DNA of 64,000 bases from Rhinopithecus roxellana (lineage: Eukaryota; Chordata; Mammalia; Primates; Cercopithecidae). Both the position numbers and the translations under genes were made by a program. The stretch covers positions 81,116,563 through 81,180,562 of the forward strand of contig NC_044564.1 in NCBI RefSeq assembly GCF_007565055.1, written 5' to 3'. This document shows positions 56,735 to 64,000 of this stretch, one piece after another (positions within the stretch are counted from its first letter, which is position 1; every line of letters starts with the position of its first letter). Under the pieces are notes generated by a model. The model worked only from the letters and a program-made list of their open reading frames with translations. It ran no database searches and had not been told where the DNA came from.

Positions 56735-58330
56735 AATATGCAAACTTTTTGACCCAACAATTCCAGCGTTTCTCTTAAAGAAGTGATTAAAGCTATGACA
56801 AAAAGTTAGGTACAAAAGTAGACATTGTGGCATTATATATAATAGTAAGAAATTAGAAACTGTCTAGTGTCCAGCAATAGATAATTTATAGTTATATATC
56901 AATACTGTGTATGCAGATTAAAGACTTAAATGTAAAATCCAAAACTATGAAAACTCTAGGAAAAAATCAGCAATACCACTGGGGACACAGGCATCGAAGA
57001 TTTTATAATGAAATTGCAAAAAGCAATTGCAACAAAAGCAAACATTGACAAATGGGATCTAATTAAACTAAAGAGCTTCTGCACAGCAAAAGAAACTATC
57101 ATCAGAGCAAATAGACAACCTACAGAATGGGCGAAAACTTTTGCAATCTATCCATCTGACAAAGGTTTAATATCCAGAATCTACAAGGAACTTAAAGAAA
57201 TTTACAAGAAAAAAAAAAAAAAACCATTACAAAGTGGACAAAGGACATGAACAGACAAAAGAAGACATACATGTAGCCAACAAACATATAAACAAAGCTC
57301 AACATCACTGATCATTAGAGAAATGCAAATCAAAACCACAATGAGATACCATATCACATCAGTCAGAATGGTGATTACTAAAAAGTCAAGAAACAACAGA
57401 TGCTGGCAAGGTTGCAGAGAAATAGAAACACTTTTACACTGTTGGTGGTAATGTAAATTAGTTCAACCATTGCAGAAGACAGTGTAGTGATTCCTTAAAA
57501 ATTTAGAACAGCAAATACCATTCGACCTAGCAATCCCATTACTGGGTATACACTCAAAGCAATATAAATGATTCTCTTATAAAGATACATGCACGTGTAT
57601 GTTTGTTGCAGCACTATTTACAATAGCAAAGACATGGAACCAACCAAATGCCCACCAACAATAGACAGGATAAAGAAAATGTGGTACATACATCACCGTG
57701 GAATACTGTGCACCCATAAAAACAAATGAGATCATGTCCTTTACAGGGACATGGATGGAGCTGGAAGCCATTATCCTCAGCAATCTGACACAGAAACAGA
57801 AAGCCAAACACCACATATACCCACTTATAAGTGGGAGCTGAACAGTGAGAATATACGGATATAGGGAGGGGAACAACACACACTGAAGACTGTTGGGGGA
57901 GGGTGGAGTAGGGAAGAGCATCAGGAAAAATAGGTAATGCATGCTGGGCTTAATATCTAGGTCATGGGTTGATAGGTGCAGCAAACCACCATAGCACACA
58001 TTTATCTATATAACAAACCTGCACGTCTTACACATGTACCTCGGAACTTAAAATATAATAAAATTTTAAAAAATACTTAGAAAACAATTTAATTATGTGA
58101 ATGATAATTTTCATGTGTTAATTTAAGCAAATTATGGAAGAGTCAATACAGTATAATAATCTTCATAAACACAAATCTATATTAACACACACACGTCTGA
58201 AATATTTGAAAGTTTATTCATGGAAATGTTACTATATTTATCTTTAGGTGGTTATGATATTGGTAATATTGAATTCTTTTTCTGTATATTCTGATTTTTA
58301 CATAATGAGAGTATGTTTTCAAAAAAGTCT
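56735..58330 (+). mobile_element. Old L1 (L1M) split by a younger L1
   Basis: Left part (to about 56916): GACCCAACAATTCCAGCGTT, GGCATTATATATAATAGTAA and AGAAACTGTCTAGTGTCCAG, the distal ORF2 of an old L1. Right part (58080-58330): TTAGGTGGTTATGATATTGG and TTTTCTGTATATTCTGATTT then TTACATAATGAGAGTATG, the 3' end of the same class. The younger L1 lies between. Confidence 0.75.
56917..58079 (+). mobile_element. Primate L1 (L1PA-like), 5'-truncated
   Basis: About 1.16 kb. It holds the last part of ORF2 (AAGACTTAAATGTAAAATCC, GGGATCTAATTAAACTAAAG, CATTACTGGGTATACACTCA, GAGCTGGAAGCCATTATCCT) and the 3' UTR ending GCACACATTTATCTATATAA, CAAACCTGCACGTCTTACAC, then AATATAATAAAATTTT. Low divergence compared with the other L1 copies. 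The 80-codon frame at 57008-57250 is ORF2. Minus frames at 57577-57999 are its shadow. An A run at about 57209-57224 disrupts the frame. Confidence 0.93.
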
Positions 58331-59315
58331 CTGTCACAATCACAAGCTCAACACCTGTGACACTTCATCACGTTTAGAGAGAGTTAAGCAAGTCCTGCAG
58401 AAACTCTGGAGTTCAAAAGGAGTATAAATCAGTCAACCAGGTAAAAATCTGCATCTTTTAACAAACTTGTGAACTTTTAGACAAGGACAAAGAAGACTTT
58501 GTAAGTTGTATAGAAAGGAGTAAGCAATAGGAAGGTGACTCTTTTCACTTCCCACTAATGTATCTGCTAGCACTTGCTTTTAGTGGTTCTGAGAGTCTAA
58601 TCCCTGTTTGTCCTAAATGATGGCAGTTTCACAGCTTCCTGTGGTAAATAGATTGTTCTAAAAACTCACAGTTGTAATAGACAGAGCAATCTTTCCTGAG
58701 AATCCATTCTAAGGGTTCCTTCTCAATTTTCTCCTAGTCAGTCTTTCTTACATCATGCTAATTATTGATTGCTTCTAACCTTTGCAGACTGGCTCATTCT
58801 TCGGGTTTTTATGGCAGCACCCTTTATTATTGATATTCTCCTCATAGTATAACTCATTTGTATCCTCATCACCTTAGTTTGACTTCTTTGTATTTCCTTC
58901 ATTTGATTCATATTTATTTGGTTTCTCTTAGTGCTTAAAGCTCTCATTTCTTGTTAACATCATTTAAAAAATCTTTTCAGAAAACATGATAACTGGTCAG
59001 ACTGCTATGATTTATATATTATTAACTTTTAGGTTCTGAGAAAATTTACCCAAAATGTGAACATCATAAATTAGCTTTCTTTTGTTACTGAGCAGAAATA
59101 TGAGCAATTTATTTTCCGTGGATGATTAGAATGCTTTACTGTGAAGTTCATTGACCTTTTAAGCTGATATTCTGCTATACAGTGTGACATTCTGCCCAAG
59201 AGAGTTTCCTCATAGATTGTCCTTGGGAGGAAGAGGAGGAATGGTGTATGAAGATTGCTTAGGGATTGTTCTACCTGCTCTCACTAGACTTCATGTGAAT
59301 GTTACCTTACCAGGA
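58331..59315. other. Unassigned DNA
   Basis: No gene or confident repeat. The minus frame at 58762-58947 is low-complexity basic sequence with no domain. Confidence 0.4.
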
Positions 59316-59317
59316 AA

Positions 59318-59525
59318 CACTCATAGAACACAGGCTCTGGAGCCAGACAAGCCTCAGTGTAAGGCCAGATCTACCACTTCCCAGTTGTATGACCATAGGC
59401 ATATTGCTTAAAGTCTTTAAGGTTTTGTTTTTTTATTTATAAGAAGGAGATGCTAATATCTACCTTAGAGTATTGTTATGAGGATTAAACAAAATAGTTT
59501 ATAAAATATTTTATATTCAGAGGAT
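59318..59525 (+). mobile_element. MIR SINE
   Basis: GGCTCTGGAGCCAGACAAGC, GCCAGATCTACCACTTCCCA, GTTGTATGACCATAGGCATA, TTGTTATGAGGATTAAACAA: a good MIR match through core and 3' half. Confidence 0.85.
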
Positions 59526-59670
59526 GTTCTGTGAAAGGTTTCTGAATGAATTAATGATATAATTATTTTTTACTCTTCATATTCTTCCCAAAGGTGTAAT
59601 GACAACCTTAGGCACTTATTTAGATCTTGTTATAAATGTTTAATTGATGCTCATTTTCTTCTAATATTTC

Positions 59671-60028
59671 TGTATTAATTTGTTCTTGCACTGCTATAAA
59701 GAAACACCTGAAACTGGGTAATTTATAAAGAGAAGAATTTTAATTGACTCACAGTTCCACATGGCTGGGGAGGCCTCAGGAAACTTACAATCATGACAGA
59801 AGGCAGCGGGGAAGCAGACACGTCCTACATGGCTAGAGCAGGAGGAAGAGTGAAGGGATAGGTGCACACATTTTTAAACCAGATCTCATGAGAACTCACT
59901 ATTATGAGAACAGCAAGGGGGAAACCTGCCCCCATGAGCCAATCACCTCCCCACAGACCCCTCTTCTAACACTGGGGATTACAGTTTGACATGAGATTTG
60001 GGTAGGGACACAAATCCAAACCATATCA
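59671..60028 (-). mobile_element. Solo THE1 LTR (ERVL-MaLR), reverse
   Basis: From TGTATTAATTTGTTCTTGCA to ACCATATCA, with AAACTGGGTAATTTATAAAG, ACAATCATGACAGAAGGCAG and CCCATGAGCCAATCACCTCC. Bounded by ATTTC and ACTTC, a probable 5-bp target duplication with one change. There is no THE1 interior, so it is a recombined solo LTR. Confidence 0.94.
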
Positions 60029-60439
60029 ACTTCCTATGGTTTTAAATGTTTATTTCAATTCAAATGAATTTCTCAAGAAGAAATGACATTAACTTATTTC
60101 AAGGGTTACTAGCATTAGTCTTGACAATGATTTCCTTCCTTACTGAGACAATGATCAAATATAAACAAAAATAGAAGTATAATTAAAGACTAAGTTGTGT
60201 GTGTTAATTAGTAGGCATATGTCACTGTATATAGACTGGTCAATTGTTACTGTCCCACTATTCTTTAATACAGATGCCTCTGGTACCTTGCTTGACTCTG
60301 TCATTAGGAATGTCAAATTGTACAAAAGTATATACCTTGACATTATTCTTTCACTTTTCCTAGACGTTCTTATTTTAGATCATAGCTGGCCATTTGGTGA
60401 CTTCTTGTAGTATTGCCTACTAGCTTTATCTATGGGTTC

Positions 60440-61045
60440 ATATCAGGCAGACCGGAGCTCTCTCTCTAGAGCTGTCACATATATTGCGTCCTTGGGTAAG
60501 CGTATTAGTCCATTTTTATACTGCTATAAATAACTGCCTGAGACTGGGCAATTTGTAAAAGAAAGACGTTTAGCTGACTCACAGTTCAGTAGGGCTGGGG
60601 AGGCCTCAGAAAACTTACAATCATGGCAGAAGGAGAAGGGGAAGCAAGGCACCTTCTTCACAGGGTGGCAGGAAGGAGAAGTGCTGAGCAAAGGGAAAAT
60701 AAAACCATCAGATCTCCTGAGAACTCACTCACTATCACAAGAACAGCATGAGGGAAACTACCTTTATGATTCAATTACCTCCACCTGGTCTCTCCCTTGA
60801 CACGTGGGGATTATGGGGATTATGGGAATTACAATTCAAGATGAGATTTGGGTGGGCACACAAAGCCTGACCATATCAGGAAGTTACCTATCCTATCTAG
60901 ACTTACATTCTTTACCCACAAGAAGAAAATAACAATAGTGTTTACTTTAAGTTGTTATTTTAAGGATTTTTTTTAGATAATGCTATTAAAACACTTAGCA
61001 CAAACCTTGCCACATTTTAAGTACCCAGTTGTAACTATTTCATTA
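60440..61045 (+). mobile_element. MIR SINE split by a THE1 LTR
   Basis: Left half: CATATCAGGCAGACCGGAGC, TGTCACATATATTGCGTCCT and TGGGTAAG up to 60500. Right half from 60879: GGAAGTTACCTATCCTATCT, AAGAAAATAACAATAGTG, TTTAAGGATTTTTTTTAGAT and AACACTTAGCACAAACCTTG. The two halves join in MIR order at the GGGCAAGTTAC point. Confidence 0.72.
60501..60878 (-). mobile_element. Solo THE1 LTR, reverse, inserted in MIR
   Basis: From CGTATTAGTCCATTTTTATA (first base changed from T) to ACCATATCA. GAGACTGGGCAATTTGTAAA, ATCATGGCAGAAGGAGAAGG and CACAAGAACAGCATGAGGGA are diagnostic. Flanks GTAAG (60496-60500) and GGAAG (60879-60883) give a 5-bp target duplication with one change. Confidence 0.95.
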
Positions 61046-61665
61046 TCATTATAATTTAAAAGGTCATCATAAATATGTCTATTACAACATAAATGAACAT
61101 GATCAAACTTGGGACAAATTCTGAGGTTTACAGTAAAGGAATTAATTTCTTATGAATTGAAATGATGCCAAGTGCCATATTAAAATTTAACCTACATCTA
61201 ATTTGTGCAGAAATCATTCATTGCTTTTTCAAAAGATGTAAATAAGAAACTGATATGGAACAACAATGTTTTAATTCTCCAGATAAAGGGGGATGCCTTG
61301 CATGATAGAAATGGCTAATCTATTATCCTGAGCCTTTTTATTCAATACAAGTAAGTGAACAGGATGAACACAGGGAAAAAATACTAAGGGAACCTTTGAA
61401 CTGGATATTAGCATGTAAAACACAGAACAGAAGTGGCAAGGCAAGGGAGGTAAACAGATTTGTTACAAGAAAAGCTTAAAAAAAAAGGAAATTTGTTTAC
61501 AAGGAGGGGAAGCTATATGTGGGAATTTATATGATGTACAAAGAAATTATTATGATTTCTGGAAACCTTGGAACTGAAAGAGGTACCTTATTTCACTTTT
61601 CTCTTCCCAATGTGCCACTCAGCTGCATTTAAAAAAAAATTTCTATTGGTTACTGTCATTATTGA
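61046..61665. other. Unassigned DNA
   Basis: No recognised feature. Confidence 0.4.
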
Positions 61666-61667
61666 TG

Positions 61668-62112
61668 AATCTCACAGTGTTGGTTCTGTGGGAAGCAGAC
61701 ACTGACTCAAATTTCAGTGTTTAGGAGCAGCTATTTGGTCAACACCCATAGCAGGGAGGGGAAGAAAGCAGGGCTGGCAAATGGGTTTGGATAAATCAAA
61801 CTGTTAATGCAGATCTAAGAGCCTCAAACCACCCTAGAGGGATCTCTTGAGCTAAAATGGCCCATCAGAGCTCCCCTTTCTTGAGCTAAAATGGCTGGGC
61901 CTTTAAAATCCTGTTTCAATTAGTCACTGCATGATGGCCATCTCTAGAAGTGTATGACCTAGGATGCAGCAGCCATCTGCAATTGAGACAATCCCTGAAG
62001 AAGCTAACAAGTAAAGGTTGTCTGCTGAGTACTGGCAGCAGATGGAGCAAAACGTTCTTCCTTGCAGTTGGATCTGAATAGTGCATCTCCATATCAACCA
62101 AAATGACCCATT
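61668..62112 (-). mobile_element. Solo ERVL-type LTR, third copy of the 23/28.6 kb family
   Basis: GGTTGTCTGCTGAGTACTGG, CAAAACGTTCTTCCTTGCAG and AGTGCATCTCCATATCAACC follow the same order as the LTRs at 23.1 and 28.6 kb. AGGGAGGGGAAGAAAGCAGG matches their 5' part. A short internal duplication of CTTGAGCTAAAATGGC occurs at 61848-61863 and 61881-61896. No interior is attached. Confidence 0.6.
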
Positions 62113-63101
62113 AAAGACCTACACTCAGAAGACCACCACAGCCATGCACTGAAGGTTTACACCTATTTTAATCTCTGATATCTGGGGAAAAGTGAATGAC
62201 TTTCACAACGTTATTAATGATAATATCTTTACCTGACAAATTCCCAATTTCCTTGTACCTGTTGGAAGTGCTTTCCCACAGACCTCCTTTAGCAAAGTCT
62301 TAGCTATGCCAATGAAGGCTGCTAACCATATCAATCTTTCTACTGACTGTGTGATATTCTCAAAGACACCTTAGACTCCCACAACCCTCTATCACTTTCT
62401 CTTTATCTGCAATACCAATTCTCAGCCTGGTAGCATTCCTTCTTCCACATTCTCTCTATCTGCTTTGAGTTCACAAAGCTTTACCTTCAGAGTTATTGGT
62501 TTTTACTATAAAACAAAATCAAAAGCAATAACCCTTTCTTCCTAATGCTGTATTCCAAATTTCTCACATGATTGGTCGCTGCTTCCTCTTACATGAAGCT
62601 TAATCTTTCTCTAGTTTCTCTCTTCCCTCCCTTTCCCCTCTAACCAGCTATTTATTGCAAATATCAACACATTCTCTTTTATTGTCTTTTAATCTTTGTT
62701 TTCTCTTCTCTTAACAAATAACCTGGATCCTATGAAAAAAAGTGACAGTAGGTGGCTGTTCAAAAAAGCAAAAATCCTTTACTCTTTGGACTCTGTGGAT
62801 GGATGCTAAAGGAACTATGTATGCTCACTTGTTTAAAAATATTATTTCCTTTCATATATACATTCATTCTCTTGTGAATGTTTTCTATTATCCAGTGATT
62901 ATTTCATTCTATTCTAATGGATTCCATCTAGCTCAAAAGCTTTCTACCACCCTTTCTCTTCAGTCTTCTCAAGCTCTTTCTTGCTTACTGATTCACAGAG
63001 AATAAAGGTAGTAGATATAATACTGCAGCTTAATTTATAATTTAAATTTATTTTTCAGTGCTTTCTACCTCCTTAGAGGAAGTGTTTTTTGTTGTTGTTG
63101 T
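62113..63101. other. Unassigned pyrimidine-rich DNA
   Basis: Strong C/T bias at 62.35-62.72 kb without a known repeat motif. A (TTG)n run of about 6 units at 63090-63104 precedes the THE1 LTR. The 87-codon frame at 62742-63005 has no domain. Confidence 0.4.
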
Positions 63102-63478
63102 TGTTAGTCTGTTCTCACACTGCTATGAAGGAATGCCTGAGACTGGGTAACTTACAAAGGAAAGAGGTTTAATTGACTCACAGTTCTGCCTTGCTGGGGA
63201 GACCCCAGGAAAGTCACAAACATGGCAGAAGGCACAGGAGAAGCAGGCATCTTCTTCACAGGGCAGCAGGACAGAGTGAGTGCCAGCAGCAGAAATGCCA
63301 GATGCTTATAAAACCAACAGACCTCGTGAGAATTCACTCACTATCATAAGAACAGCATGGGGGAGACCACCACCATGATCCAATTACCTCCACCTCATCC
63401 CACCCTTGATACACGGGGATTATAGGGGTTATAATTTGAGGTGAGATTTGGGTGGCGACACAGAGCCAAACCATATCA
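63102..63478 (-). mobile_element. Solo THE1 LTR, reverse
   Basis: From TGTTAGTCTGTTCTCACACT to ACCATATCA, with GAGACTGGGTAACTTACAAA, TGGCAGAAGGCACAGGAGAA, CATAAGAACAGCATGGGGGA and TGATCCAATTACCTCCACC. Adjacent 5-mers do not clearly match, so the target duplication is lost or hidden by the (TTG)n run. The 61-codon minus frame here is LTR-derived. Confidence 0.94.
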
Positions 63479-64000
63479 TATATTTTCTCTAATCTTACAT
63501 TCTCTTATGAATTGGTTCTCCGACTTGAACTGAGCAAATATGATCAAGACAAGAAACAAAGAATTAGCAGTTTGTTTAATTTTCTCCCCCTGCAAATTAT
63601 TTGAAGTCAAATAAATATTTTTATTACAAGGCTTCTTTATTCACTTCTTATGTCCCTCAAATAAAATATAATTTATTTTAAAAACTATAGGCAATACTTA
63701 ATGGTCCCTGATATTTTCAGCACCATAGTGGCATCATATAACTGGTGCTGAGGACTCCAATGTTTCCATTTGATTCCAGGATTATATTAGAAATTATACA
63801 GCCTGCATGTCCAACTTAATTAACAGTTACTGGTGATATAATGTATTTACATGCATCAACATTGATTGATTCAAATACCTGCATCATCAAGAATGAAAAT
63901 TTAATCTAATTATAGGTAAAATTTGAAAATGTTCAAATCCTTTGTTTTGAAAGATTTAGTTTACCATTAATCAATCTTCTACTCCTCAAGCAGCATAACT
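63479..64000. other. Unassigned AT-rich DNA to the window end
   Basis: No gene or repeat recognised. Confidence 0.4.

Noticed and set aside
57577..57999. 140-codon minus-strand frame, the longest in the window
   Set aside because: It is the antisense of the L1 ORF2 end and 3' UTR in the L1PA-like copy.
58762..58947. 61-codon basic minus-strand frame
   Set aside because: Compositional product of T-rich plus-strand DNA. No homology recognised.

Overview
This window is primate nuclear DNA from the repeat-rich, AT-rich, non-coding part of the genome (intergenic or deep-intronic). Primate lineage is shown by Alu elements of several ages, THE1 LTRs and primate L1 3' ends. Four young AluY copies (about 7.7, 16.6, 19.9 and 32.4 kb; either strand) carry GATCCGGCCACTG or the near-identical GATCTGGCCACTG where human AluY usually has GATCCCGCCACTG. 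I associate that variant with Old World monkey (macaque/baboon type) AluY lineages, so a cercopithecid is the most likely source. This is inference from family knowledge; no search was run.

I found no intact protein-coding gene, no exon chain and no RNA gene. All open frames are short (140 codons or less). Most fall inside Alu, L1, LTR, DNA-transposon or microsatellite sequence. The one gene-derived feature is a broken processed pseudogene of SNU13 (NHP2L1, the 15.5K U4 snRNP/box C/D protein) on the minus strand at 20.28-20.64 kb.

Layout: 0-7 kb holds an old L1 tail, a (TATC)n array, a MER5A inside LTR-like DNA and a primate L1 tail. 7-10.8 kb is a decayed plus-strand ERVL-type provirus with an AluY in its 5' LTR. 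11-16.5 kb is mostly unassigned with MIR pieces. 16.5-22.5 kb has three Alus, an L1 tail, a CA repeat, the SNU13 pseudogene and a separate 61-bp copy of part of it. 23-29 kb is a minus-strand ERVL-type provirus with recognisable LTRs on both sides. 31.3-33 kb is an internally deleted Tigger1 with an AluY inside. 34.7-36 kb is an old L1. 37.7-40.5 kb is a 5'-inverted (twin-primed) L1 carrying an older Alu. 44.2-45.3 kb is an LTR interrupted by a Tigger-like element. 46-48.4 kb has an old L1, a MIR and an AluJ whose middle linker has become a microsatellite. 49-53 kb has MER20, an ERV LTR, L2 pieces, an AluY and L1 pieces in two orientations. 55.6-58.3 kb has two Alus, a MIR and a younger L1 nested in an older one. 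59.3-63.5 kb has MIRs, three same-strand solo THE1 LTRs and a third ERVL-type LTR.

No new biological system is evident. The most informative observations are structural: nested insertions that give relative ages, a short duplication that shares pseudogene lesions, a twin-priming L1, and simple repeats that grew out of Alu elements. Repeat family names come from recognising consensus-like sequence by eye, so subfamily calls and outer edges are approximate.
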